This document shows, piece by piece, positions 33,060 to 43,395 of a stretch of 64,000 nucleotides of DNA. The notes under the pieces are model-generated. The model made no database searches, was not told the origin of the DNA, and was given only the letters and a program-made list of their open reading frames with translations. How positions within the stretch are numbered: the first letter of the stretch is position 1; each line of letters starts with the position of its first letter. Location of the stretch: the NCBI GenBank assembly GCA_027972325.1, contig JAPMOS010000118.1, positions 38,501 through 102,500 of the forward strand, in the 5' to 3' direction. This DNA comes from Paratrimastix pyriformis. Taxonomy: Eukaryota; Preaxostyla; Paratrimastigidae. The translations under genes and the position numbers were made by a program.

Positions 33060-33148
33060 GGAAAATAGCAAAAGGCAGCGAGAGAATCGACGCAAAAATC
33101 GGGGCAAAGGAATTCAAAACTCAAGGGTCTATGCGACCGGGGAGGGAA

Positions 33149-33507
33149 ATCGCGGATCCCCCGGCGGAAACATGCCGCGTAAGAAACGTCGGGGAGTGCG
33201 AGTGCCGTGTAAGTGGAGAGCCGCGTGGGAGACAAGAGGAAGACCGTGTTCAAAAGCGCCATTCGGTCGGAAGCGCTGCTCGGGCGGAATGCCCGATCAA
33301 GTAATGCCATGAACTCTTCGCGTCCTTTAGGAAACTCAGTTGATGCAGTGCTCACTTTCAAAAAGGTCACAATGTCAGCGCTCAGCAATGACGCAAGAGG
33401 TGGCAATTGAAGCTGCGGTTGGCAAAGAATGAAATGCTCGATTTCAGATTTCCACTGAACGAGAGCGAAGAAATCAATGCTTCTTAGCTTGGGAAGTAAT
33501 TCTACGG
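33149..33507 (-). pseudogene. Inverted Gag fragment related to the 1.6-kb LTR element
   Basis: The reverse complement matches 31241-31648 almost exactly (ELLPKLRSIDF, ALVQWKSEIEHFILCQ), with a deletion of about 45-50 bp after SPTRLSTY. It lies upstream of the start codon of the split membrane-protein gene, in what would be its 5' leader. No LTR is attached. Confidence 0.8.
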
Positions 33508-33738
33508 AAGTCCTTCGTGGACTCGGACTTCCTAGATCCTCCAACGCTGTTGGTACCCCCCACCACCACTCTCTGATGGAGTGGCCCTATTATTAATCAC
33601 GTCCGAAACTTTAAAGATAAAAATTATTTGTCGAGTTATTTTACTCGGAATAGATACCCTCTCCCAGGTTCTAAACCCCCAATCCCCGCGAATATTCGCG
33701 TGCTGTCTTGCTTCACTTCACTTCCGTTTCGTTTCCAT
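33508..33738. other. Spacer before the third DIRS-like Gag
   Basis: AT-richer than its surroundings (33580-33660), holding no gene. It may include the left terminus of the third DIRS-like element, but no matching repeat was found. Confidence 0.4.
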
Positions 33739-35110
33739 ATGTCTGCACCTACCGCGACTGCAACTGTTTCCGCCGCTGTTTCGACCTCTGTGACTGCTCC
33801 TGCTGGCCTTGCGACCCCTGCGCCTCCTGCTGGTCTTGCGGCTCCTACGGCCCCTGCGGGAAGTCAAGTTGCGGCGCCCGTGGCGCCGCCAAAAACACCA
33901 TCCGCGGGAATTTCAAGCCCCGTGGAAGACCCTTTTCTCACCCTGTTGGAAGGCGTGCCTCGTTTTCACAAGAAGCGCAGTGTGAAGGCCGGTCCGGCGG
34001 CGTGCGCTGTGGGTGGACCTGTGCCTATGGAGATCGTTGACATTGATGCAGAAGAACCTGCCAAGAATGCCGTCCCTGTGCCCCCTCCTGTGGCCACTAC
34101 TGACGTCCCGAGTGTTGAAGCTCGGAATCTTGCAGGTCTGTGTGACAATCGTGCACTTGCACTATCTCATAATGCCGGTCCTTCAGGTTTTCCTGACAAG
34201 GACGACGGTTTGGTCGTTTTGCCGGACGATTCTTCGTCTGTGGTGAACGACGGTGCTGAAGGCGACGCGGAAGCGCTGCCTGAGGACGCACCTGCTGAAG
34301 AGGACTTGGACCTTTTTGCTCCCAAGTCTCTGGCATCTGTGCCGGCCCACCTCATCGAGGCCGTCAAGGCGGGCAGGGAGGCGGTTCAACACGCACCGCT
34401 CCCTCACGCGAGCTTGCTGGCCTTGTGCAAGCTCTACCCGAGTCTGCCCTTTGATTTGAGACTGCCCCTGCGGCAGCCTGAGGCTGCCGCCATCGATGCC
34501 GCGGCTCTTCGCGGAAGTCCTTTGGGCTCCCCTGACGTCGAGAAGATTCTCGTCGCCATCGAGGGCCAGGCCGTGCTTTTGCGGCGGGTCCTCGTTTCTG
34601 CCCTGGGGCAGATGCTGGCCCCCGAGGCTGACCCAGAGCGGGTTGGCCGGGCCCTCCGCCACGCCTCTCAACTTACCGAGTATCTTCTTTCCTCGGTTGA
34701 GCGGACAAGGAAGCAGCGCTTGACGCCCTTCCTGCGCCCTTCAATGATGCTGGCTGCAGCCAGAGGCTGCACTGATGCGGGCGACATGTTCACCCGTGAG
34801 GAGGCCCTGGCACTGGAGAAGAGCGTCTCCGGCGCCCAGGCCACCCGCACCGCCCCCACGCTTGCGCAGGCCACACGGCAGTCGGCGAAGGATTCTTCTT
34901 CGACCGCACCGGCATCGGCCCGCCCTGGAATGCACCGTCAGCGCCCGAATAAGTTTGCGCGCTTCGGTAAACGCAACCCCACCAAACCCATTCCTCCCCC
35001 TGTTGTTTCGAAGAAACCGAAGGAGAAGTATGCGGGTTGCGAGGATGAGCTCGACTTTTTTCCTTGCAAAAGTGAGGGAAGAGTGCTCAAAGACACAGGC
35101 TTTGGAATTT
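33739..35110 (+). CDS. DIRS-like Gag (element 3)
   Basis: The likely start is MSAPTATATV (33739), although the frame is open from 33628. It has a Pro/Ala-rich head, an acidic middle, then a helical Gag core: LIEAVKAGREAVQHAPLPHA, LYPSLPFDLRLPLRQPEA, EGQAVLLRRVLVSALGQMLA and ADPERVGRALRHASQLTEYL. The end is basic (RPNKFARFGKRNPTKPIPPP). The frame gives way to the RT frame between about 35040 and 35110, by decay or by a programmed gag/pol frameshift. A 45-codon piece of this core recurs at 51801-51935 with mostly synonymous changes. Confidence 0.75.
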
Positions 35111-36296
35111 TTTCCAAACAAATTACTGGCAAAACTGGACGCGTGGAAAGCGCTACAGGCGCCCTCAAGGGCGTTTGCCCTCGATACTATCGAACATGGG
35201 TTCAAAGTGCGGAAAGAGGTGATACCAGACAAACCTTTCTATCCAGCACATCGCCCGCTGGCACTCACGGCTCAAGCAGCGCAGGCTGTAGCCCTAGAGA
35301 TTGCCGAAATGGTAGAGCTGGGAGCGGCCAAAGAAGTGCCGCGGGAAACGCCTGGGCTCCTAGTACAGCAGTTATTTGCTGTCACGAAGCCAGACGGATC
35401 TTACAGACCTATACTGGACTGTCGGCCATCAAATCAGGACGTGGCGGATGTCCACTTCAAAATGGAGGGCATCCACGATGCCCTCCTGTTGATGGCCAAA
35501 GGCGACTTGATGAGCAAACTCGACTTACGGAAAGCCTACTGGCATCTGCGCGTCGAGGAACATTCCCAGCATCTGCTCGCCTTCCAATGGCAGGACCGAT
35601 TCTTCGTGTCCCTTGCTATGCCGTTTGGAACAAAGTTAGCGCCATACACATTCACGAAGGTCCTCAGACCAGTGATCGAGGAACTTCGGCGCAAAGGCGT
35701 CAGGTGTGTCACTTACCTGGACGACTTAATTATTCTCGCCGGCAGCCGCGAGGAGTCCCAGCTTCACACCCTTTGGGCTGTGCAGCTGTTCGTCAAACTC
35801 GGGTTCACAATATCCGAGAAAAAATGTGTGTTCGTGGGAACACAGAAAATTGTTTTTCTGGGGTTCGTCCTCGACTCCAACAAGATGACAATCTCATTGC
35901 CACCCGAGAGGGTGGAGAGCATCCTGTCACTGTTGGGACAGGTCAGGGGCAGGCCGTCAATCTCGACAGCCCTTCTGGCCCGACTGGTGGGTTGTTTGGT
36001 TGCCACCAGACCGGCGATCGAGCCGGCACACCTCCACCTGTTCCACTTGAACCGTTGGGCACGGCTTGGGGGCGGACATGTTCTTGGCGAAGCCGAGCGA
36101 CTTGCGGAAGAAGGCCTCGGCGCGGGCCGTGCAGAGGTCGGGTTGGGACGGGACGAGCCTGCTCAGCAGCGAGGCTCTGGACGAGGTGGAGTGGTGGGTT
36201 CAGAACCTCCCGTTGAACGGGATGGCTTCGACGGACCCTCGGCCCACCAGGACCCTCCATACCGATGCCAGCAACCTGGCATGGGGGGCAGCGCTT
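35103..36296 (+). CDS. DIRS-like RT (element 3), 3' truncated by LINE C
   Basis: RT motifs in one open frame: LFAVTKPDGSYRPILDCRP, FKMEGIHDALLLM, SKLDLRKAYWHLRV (first catalytic Asp), FVSLAMPFGTKLAPYTFTKV, CVTYLDDLIILAG (YLDD) and KIVFLGFVLDSNKM. The start of an RNase H-like segment (LHTDASNLAWGAALY) lies at 36200-36296 in another frame. There the sequence switches abruptly to inverted LINE fragment C. The rest of RNase H, the recombinase and the right terminal repeat are missing from the window. Confidence 0.85.
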
Positions 36297-37388
36297 TACC
36301 ATACAGACACACCCGCTTTTTGATCATCTCCTCATACTGCGGCATCACCCCTTTCCAATGAAATCTTCCCCCTATGATGAGGTCCGCCACACTCCGAATC
36401 TTCCTTTCATGAGGGTCTGTCTGTGCTTCTTTGTTATCTTGCAGGGCTCCGCCATCTCTTCCAGTGTCGTCGGCATACCGTACTTCACTTCCTCCTTCAG
36501 TTTCTCACCGTCCCTCAGGATCGCCATGTCTCTCCTGTGCATCACCTGCAACGCCCCAATCACCACCCCCGGCATCTTCTCCTGCCCGTGCATCTTCACC
36601 CACTTCCCTGCATCATCCAACAGCGGCTCCCGCGTCGTCCACAATTTCTGCAGCAGCGCGATCTCCTCCCTCAGCACCACTCCACACCCCTGCTCGTCCG
36701 CCATTCTCCCCAGAATTTGTGTCATCACCATCATATCGTGGACATCAATCGGGTCCTTCAGCCCCATACCCCCTTCCTCCTCCGGAAAGAACAGCACCTC
36801 TGCCGGGTCGCATTTCCCGATACAACCTCCGATTTCCCTGAAAACCCTCGCATATCTTTGCTTCAGTGTTTCCAAGTCCCTTGTCGGCATTGGGCACTGC
36901 CTCGCCGTGTATTGTAGGCAAGTCGAGACACACTCATTATTCATTTGCACCATCAACCTCGGAGGGACCTTCTTGTCCATGAGCCTGTGCAGTCGCCCAC
37001 ACATTTTCTGGATCACCTTCTCCGTGTTGACCTTCATGTTCATCTCCTCATCTATCCATATCCCAAGATACCGAATTGCTCCACCCTTTTGCTGCACTCT
37101 GATCTTCCGACCCTCTCCCAGATCCAAGTCCGTCTTCCCCTTCACCCCGCCACACAGGTAGTCACACTTGCTCCACGACAGCTCCAACCAGCCTCTTCCA
37201 CTTTCCGCCTTACCGTATTCACCAAACGGACCATCTGTTCCCTTGTTCTCGTCACCAACATAATATCGTCCGCAAATGCCAAAACCTTTACCTTCCTGCC
37301 ACTATTCAGAATATAGCCCCCCTCCTGTCGTCTCACCTCCACCAAGACTCCCTCCATGAAGGAGATAAACAGCAGGCAGGACAACGGG
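36297..37388 (-). pseudogene. LINE fragment C (RT fingers-palm end to thumb), inverted
   Basis: The minus-strand sequence matches LINE copies A and B from DPLSCLLFISFMEG through KQRYARVFREIGGCIGKC to about the pre-RNase H linker. It starts inside the RNase H-like coding of DIRS-like element 3 and ends head to head against LINE copy B at 37388/37389. One frameshift near 37180 separates the FADD part (LAFADDIMLVTRTREQ, intact motif) from the thumb. Confidence 0.85.
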
Positions 37389-40062
37389 TCAGCAGGGTTG
37401 GAGAAGTTGGGGAAGAGGAAGCAAGTCATGGAGATGTGTTCCTATATGTGGAGGGGCAGGAAAAGGCGTCGAGGATGAGGAAGTCGGCCCTGGGACCGGC
37501 GTTCGGAGGTGAGAAGATGCAGATGGGAGGTGGGAAGGCTGGGGAGCGGGGATGGGCCGGGGCGGAGCAGTGCACGGGGGTAGGAGTGGGAACCCTAGCC
37601 GCAGTGGGGGATAGTTACCCGGAAGTCAGGGTACCTGCGGGGGAAGGGAAGGGGGTGAAGGCGCGGAGAAGGAAGGGAAAAATGGATGCGCAGAGGAAGA
37701 AGAGGCAAAAAGCGAAGATGCTGGATATCGAGCGTGTGTATGATGAGAAGGCGGAGGCGGAAGAATTTTGTGGGGTGGAAAAGTGGTGCTGCGGAAAAAA
37801 GGAGGCTAACTTGAGGGCGGGGCTGCCGGGGAAAGAGGAGGATCGGGTGAGGGTGGTTGTTAAGCGGCACCCGAGAGGGGGGGTGATGATTGGGTATAGA
37901 AAAACATTGCAAGTGGCAGTGCGAAAGATTACGGAGGTGATTCCTGGTTATCTCATGTTTATGGACTGGACGGAGGGGAAGAATCAGATGAGACTCATCA
38001 ACATGTATTTTCCTACTGGGGACGGAGAGGCTAATGTGAGGGTAAGGAGTGTGATCCTGGAGCGGTTGGAGGAGTGTGTGGCGGGTGGGGCGTCGGATGG
38101 GAGAGGAGTCGTGGTGTACACAGATGCGAACGGATGGGCTAAGGAAGGAGGGGAGCAAGAGAAACTGGGATTGTATGATGTGGCAAAGATGGTGGGGAAG
38201 GCGGGGGAGATAACTTTTATCCGGAGCCGATGGGTGGGGTGGTGGCGAAAGAAGAAGGACATGAAGAGAAGGGGAGGGCCCGGTTGGATTTGTGCCTGTC
38301 GACGCAGGGGCGATGGGGAGGGTGCTGGATAATTTGTTTGTTTGGCGGAACGATGAGATTCAGTGGCAGGCGGTTACGGATCACCACATGATTGTAACGG
38401 ATCTCCGGAACATGGCGCCCTCTGCGGTGAAAATGGCTCGGAGGAAGGTGGCTATCTGCCCCTCCCGGACTGAGGTGGAGGCACTGTTGCGGGAGAAGAA
38501 AAAGGAGGAGTATGAAGCTATGGTCGGGAAAATGGAAAAGTACCGCGGGAAGGTTGCGCAAATGCTGCGAGAGGCAGCGGTGAAGGGGGAGGAGCCATCA
38601 TTTGAACAGATGAGTGAGTTTCTTCGAGTGACAGCGGGCTGCGTTTTCGGCTATAGAGATATGATGAATACGGATCGGGATTACGAGCCTTTCAGAATGA
38701 AGAAATTGAGGAGGAGAGCGCTGGCGGAGGAGGACTTGAGTAAGCGGAAGGAGATGTTGAGACAGTTGGCGAAGATGAGGTCGGTGCATTACTGTAAGAG
38801 AGATAGGGCGTTGGAGGGAAAGCGCAGGCGTATTGACAAGGGTATCATGACGGATGGTGCGGCGCCAATTACATCATATGCGACTCGTAATGCGGAGGGG
38901 AAGGTGGACAGGGTGGTGTCGGACCCGGCGGAGGTTAAGAGGGGATGGTGGGGTTTCATGGCGGAGCTTGCAAGAAGGAAACTGCCGTTGGGGGATGGGG
39001 GGCAGAGACAGAAGGAGGCGAAGGGAGGCGTGGGTGAAAGGGGAATTATGGCCCCTCTGTCGATGCATGATATCCAGACGATACTGGGGGCTTTGCCGGA
39101 CGGGAAAGCGGCTGGCCCGGATGGAGTGACGGCGGAGATGGTCCATGCTTGTCAGGACGAAATTAAGGAGTGGTTGGGGAGGCGATACAATGAGATGTTG
39201 GAGAAGTGTGAGGTTCCTAAGGAGTTGAAACTCAGCTCGGTCTATATGGCAACCAAATCGCAGACGGAGCATCCGGGGGATCCGGCGGGAAGAAGGCCTA
39301 TAACTTTTATTCAGGTCTTTCTAAAAGGATTGCAGGTAGTGATTGCATCGAGATTTCAAGACTGGTGCGTTGAAAGAGGGTCTTCGGGGCGGAGCAGTTT
39401 GGTTTCTTGAGGGATCGGAGGATTGAGACACCGATTGCCGAGATTTTGGGGGTGTTGACGGACTCGAAGATTATGGGAGGTAAGGAGTTCCACATGTGTG
39501 CGCTAGATATAAAAAAGGCCTATGATACAGTGGACATGGAGGCGCTCAGAAGGGGGTTGAGAAGGATGGGAGTGGAAGAGGGATTTGTTGGGTATGTGGA
39601 CAGCTTGTATGAGGGGAGAAAGGCGCGTGTGATCACGGGGTATGGGTTGACGGATAGCTACGACATTGAGAGGGGAATTAGTCAGGGGGACCCGCTGTCT
39701 TGCCTACTGTTCATCTCCTTCATGGAGGGAGTCTTGGCGGAGGTGAGACGACAGGAGGGGGGATATATTCTGGATAGTGGGAGGAAGGTAAAGGTGTTGG
39801 CGTTCGCGGACGATATTATGTTGGTGACGAGAACAAGGGAACAGATGGTCCGTTTGGTGAACACGGTAAGGCGGAAAGTGGAAGAGGCTGGTATGGAGCT
39901 GTCGTGGAGCAAGTGTGACTACCTGTGTGGCGGGGTGAAGGGGAAGACGGATTTGGATCTGGGAGAGGGTCGGAAGATCAGAGTACAGCAAAAGGGTGGG
40001 GCAATTCGGTGAACATGAAGGTGAACACGGAGAAAGTGATCCAGAAAATGTGTGGGCGACTG
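37389..40062 (+). pseudogene. LINE B endonuclease and RT, with deletions and frameshifts
   Basis: Frame 37436-38332 carries the endonuclease, but about 61 codons are deleted after EEDRVRVV, removing the catalytic Asn and Glu motifs that copy A has. Frame 38292-39410 has the RT start. Frame 39407-40012 has CALDIKKAYDTVD, SQGDPLSC and LAFADDIMLVT, so the RT catalytic aspartates are intact. A 28-nt deletion after QQKGGAIR removes the YLGIW motif and shifts the frame. The frameshifts near the endonuclease/RT boundary and before RDRRIETP occur at the same places as in copy A. Confidence 0.85.
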
Positions 40063-40263
40063 CATAGGAAGTCAGATAAGCTAAACGCGAGTATCGTGCG
40101 TTCGGACGGGAGCATCGTGCATTGAATGAAATAGCGGGTTCAATGTCGGAAACGATGGGTTACGGGTCCAGGACAACCCATAAAAATTCCGCGCGGAAGT
40201 CTCTGGTCGGATCGACCAGGGTGATAGCCACCTGCATGCGCTAAACGCGATCTATGTAACACC

Positions 40264-41008
40264 GCGCGTCCTGATCGCGGTGGCATCGCGGTGGCCGATC
40301 TGAGAGTCGGAAACCCCGGCCCCATGGTGGGGGCCCCCTGGGCGCGTGTCGGGGTTCCATCCCCGCCGGTTATGGGACGGGTAATAGTCGCACAAGTTTG
40401 TATAGGCCGAAAACGCGTTTTGCCCCGAATCGACCCCAGGAAAAATTTTGCGGGGGTGCACTCCAGGTACTCGAATGACGCTCCACCACGACCCCGATCG
40501 AGTGGCTACCTCAGATTTTGAAAATTCAAATTTTGAATTCGGGGTATGGTCGACCGCGCCAATCACAACTCATACAACGCTCCGGAGCTCGTCCTGATCG
40601 CGGTGGCATCGCGGTGGCCGATCTGAGAGTCGGAAACCCCGGCCCCATGGTGGGGGCCCCCTGGGCGCGTGTCGGGGTTCCATCCCCGCCGGTTATGGGA
40701 CGGGTAATAGTCGCACAAGTTTGTATAGGCCGAAAACGCGTTTTGCCCCGAATCGACCCCAGGAAAAATTTTGCGGGGGTGCACTCCAGGTACTCGAATG
40801 ACGCTCCACCACCACCCCGATCGAGTGGCTACCTCAGATTTTGAAAATTCAAATTTTGAATTCGGGGTATGGTCGACCGCGCCAATCACAACTCATACAA
40901 CGCTCCGGAGCTCGTCCTGATCGCGGTGGCATCGCGGTGGCCGATCTGAGAGTCGGAAACCCCGGCCCCATGGTGGGGGCCCCCTGGGCGCGTGTCGGGG
41001 TTCCACTT
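40264..41008. repeat. 323-bp tandem repeat, about 2.3 copies
   Basis: Units start near 40270, 40593 and 40916 (CCTGATCGCGGTGGCATCGC) and are nearly identical. Each contains an AT-rich palindrome-like core (GAAAATTCAAATTTTGAATT). They lie in the left subterminal region of the TIR element, where transposase-binding repeats are often found. Confidence 0.9.
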
Positions 41009-41047
41009 TCTCTACAAGGGGCGTGCGCGTCCTTTCTATTGACCCCT

Positions 41048-42286
41048 TCACATATCAACCATTTTCGCAGCAAAAGTTTCGGGAGAAGTCACCAAAAGAT
41101 CCAGATCCTCACGTGTAACACGACGGGTCACATCATCAGCCAGGATAATATCAGGATCCATCACAAATTCATCCCACCGTCTGGCAAGAAATAACACGTA
41201 ACTGCAGACTTCACACAGGCACTCGGCACCCAGGTGTTGATGCCGACGCGCCACATCCAGAGGGATATAATCGGTCACACCAAACAGAGGAAGGAGGTGC
41301 CCACACTCAGACGGGGCTGGGCTTTGGAGAGGCCGCATAGAATCCAAAAGAAAAAGGATCTGATCCTCAATGTCATACACAAACAACACAAAGTGCCCGC
41401 CTCCGCGTACCTCGGTGTGAATGGGGCACGCCACAAATCGACACCCCGGCATGCCACACACATAGCGCGCATTGGGCTGGAGGTGACAAAGGGATGGGAT
41501 AAAATCAAACGGGGTTCGAGAGGCAAAGAGGTGACGGATAGCACGCAGGTAAACATCCATGAAACGAGACGGCAGAAAATCATGGGATCTCACACAGGCA
41601 AGATCCTCATGAAAAATATTAAAAGCAAAAAAATAAGACTGGACTTGGGAAGGGATGTTCGAGATCGGAAAGCAGAGATCGTACTTAGATCTGGCTTCAC
41701 TCTGCGACCATGCCCCCGGGGCCGATAAACGGGGAGTCCGACGACGAGAAACGAGAGCAGGAGAAGGGGAGGGAATCACCGGGGGAGGAGGTGAGGAAGG
41801 CAACAGCGGGGGAGGCAAAAAAAATGGGGACGGCTCCAGCAACCCCGGGGTGAAAGCATCTTGGCGGAGGGGAGTCGATGGCCGAAGTGAGGAGGGAATA
41901 ATCGCCTGCCGGGACGGGGCCAGGGACGGTGGCGGTGGCGGGGGCGGGGGCGTCACCTGCGTGTCGCCCGACTCGCAGAGCGGGGACCGGGGCGGGGGTG
42001 GGGGCGGCTCGTCGGTCTCGGCCGACTCATTGGGCGGGGGCCTGGTCGGGCCGGCCGACTCATCGAGTGTGGGTGTGGACGGTGGCGGTGGCGAGGGCGG
42101 GGGCGGTAGCGGGGGCGGTGGCGGGGGCGTCACTTGCGTGTCGCCCGACTCGCATAGCGGGGACCGGGGCGGGGGCGGGGGCGGCTCGTCGGTCTCGGCC
42201 GACTCATCGGGTGGGGGCAGCGGGGACGGTTGCCGGGGCGGCTGCTGGAACGTTGTCGGCGGCGGGGGCGAGGGCGGGGGCGTCAC
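41048..42286 (-). CDS. ULP1-like (C48-type) cysteine protease of TIR element
   Basis: 412 residues on the minus strand. Residues 1-170 are Pro-rich, made of repeated blocks (ESAETDEPPPPPPRSPLCES type), likely a flexible tail. Residues about 185-412 form the domain. The catalytic set by position is His298 (GGGHFVLFVYD), Asp315 (LFLLDSM), a possible oxyanion Gln350 (RHQHLGAE) and Cys361 in a CLCEVCSYVLFLARRW context that corresponds to the usual DCGxF region. ULP1 domains remove ubiquitin-like modifiers, and transposon-borne copies are known in several DNA-transposon superfamilies. The Cys assignment is tentative because three cysteines cluster. The frame is uninterrupted. Confidence 0.6.
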   Translation of the reverse strand: MTPPPSPPPPTTFQQPPRQPSPLPPPDESAETDEPPPPPPRSPLCESGDTQVTPPPPPPLPPPPSPPPPSTPTLDESAGPTRPPPNESAETDEPPPPPPRSPLCESGDTQVTPPPPPPPPSLAPSRQAIIPSSLRPSTPLRQDAFTPGLLEPSPFFLPPPLLPSSPPPPVIPSPSPALVSRRRTPRLSAPGAWSQSEARSKYDLCFPISNIPSQVQSYFFAFNIFHEDLACVRSHDFLPSRFMDVYLRAIRHLFASRTPFDFIPSLCHLQPNARYVCGMPGCRFVACPIHTEVRGGGHFVLFVYDIEDQILFLLDSMRPLQSPAPSECGHLLPLFGVTDYIPLDVARRHQHLGAECLCEVCSYVLFLARRWDEFVMDPDIILADDVTRRVTREDLDLLVTSPETFAAKMVDM

Positions 42287-42344
42287 CTGCGTGTCGCCCG
42301 ACTCGCATAGCGGGGACCGGGGCGGGGGCGGGGGCGGCTCGTCG

Positions 42345-42645
42345 GTCTCGGTATGGGGGTTATAGCCACCACCGGCATCCGGGTGTCCGGTATGGGGTGA
42401 TAGCCACCACCGGCATCCGGGTGTCCGGTATGGGGGTTATAGCCACCACCGGCATCCGGGTGTCCGGTGGGGGTTATAGCCACCACCGGCATCCGGGTGT
42501 CCGGTATGGGGGTTATAGCCACCACCGGCATCCGGGTGTCCGGTATGGGGGTTATAGCCACCACCGGCATCCGGGTGTCCGGTATGGGGGTGATAGCCAC
42601 CACCGGCATCCGGGTGTCCGGTATGGGGGTTATAGCCACCCCATA
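42345..42645. repeat. 38-bp tandem repeat, about 8 copies
   Basis: Unit TATAGCCACCACCGGCATCC plus GGGTGTCCGGTATGGGGGT, length 36-39 bp. It lies in the right subterminal part of the TIR element, followed by a short TTATGGGAAA repeat at 42650-42700. Confidence 0.9.
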
Positions 42646-43395
42646 ATCTTTATGGGAAATTATGGGAAAATTATGGGAATTTTATGGGAAAATTATGGGA
42701 TCACGTCTTGAGCTCGATCGTGCGTTCGTCGTGTGTTCGTCGTACCGCTCGAGTGTTCATCAGACGGGGTCACCCTGGGCTTTACCGGAAACCACCCATT
42801 TTGCGGTTGCTATAACCCCGGAGGGGTTGATATCCCAAAGTTTTATGGAATTGCGGATATCTCCGGAAGACCTGCCGGAATAACCCCCCTATAGGGTCCG
42901 AGGTCCGATTCGGTCATCCGCGCCCTCTCCGAAGAAAACCCGTCACCCCATCGGAAAAAAAAGCCACGCATCGTGCGTTATCGTGCGTCGCGTTTAGCTT
43001 ATCTGACTTCCTATGTGCACAGGCTTATGGACAAGAAGGTCCCTCCGAGGATGATGGTGCAGATGATTACAAGATGAATCAGCAACCTACAAAAAACGAC
43101 AAGAATTTTACAAGCCGCTACAAACCGGTTACAAACCGGTTACAAACCAGGACAAGACCGGACAAGAGCTGACAAACACCTTGACAGACACGAACTACAA
43201 GAATACTGGCTTGTCGTTCCAATTTGACAAGCGGTCTTGTACAAGTCTTGGTACCACAAGCACACGACAAGCGGAATGACAAGAAAAGTCCGAGTGACAA
43301 GGCAGTTCTTGTAACAGAACCGGATTTGACAAGCCGACAAAGATAATTCTTGTACGTCCATTGGTGACAAAAAAAAAATCTTTCGCTTTCTTCAG

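Larger units (their letters stand above)
40063..43015. mobile_element. 2.95-kb TIR DNA transposon with ULP1-like protease gene
   Basis: 28-bp perfect terminal inverted repeats (40063-40090 and 42988-43015) begin CATAGGAAGTCAGATAAG. It is flanked by TG on both sides, which is single in the uninterrupted LINE, so the target-site duplication is 2 bp. The CA start and short duplication recall CACTA-like elements. It carries a cysteine-protease ORF and two tandem-repeat blocks but no recognised transposase, so it is probably non-autonomous. Confidence 0.85.

Noticed and set aside
36400-37320. Plus-strand frames across LINE C and similar antisense frames over LINE A and B
   Set aside because: They are antisense shadows of the RT; the sense strand carries the conserved motifs.
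40063-43015. Alternative 4-bp TGCA target duplication for the ULP-bearing element
   Set aside because: It requires two extra unexplained bases; extending the TIR to 28 bp gives a clean 2-bp TG duplication.
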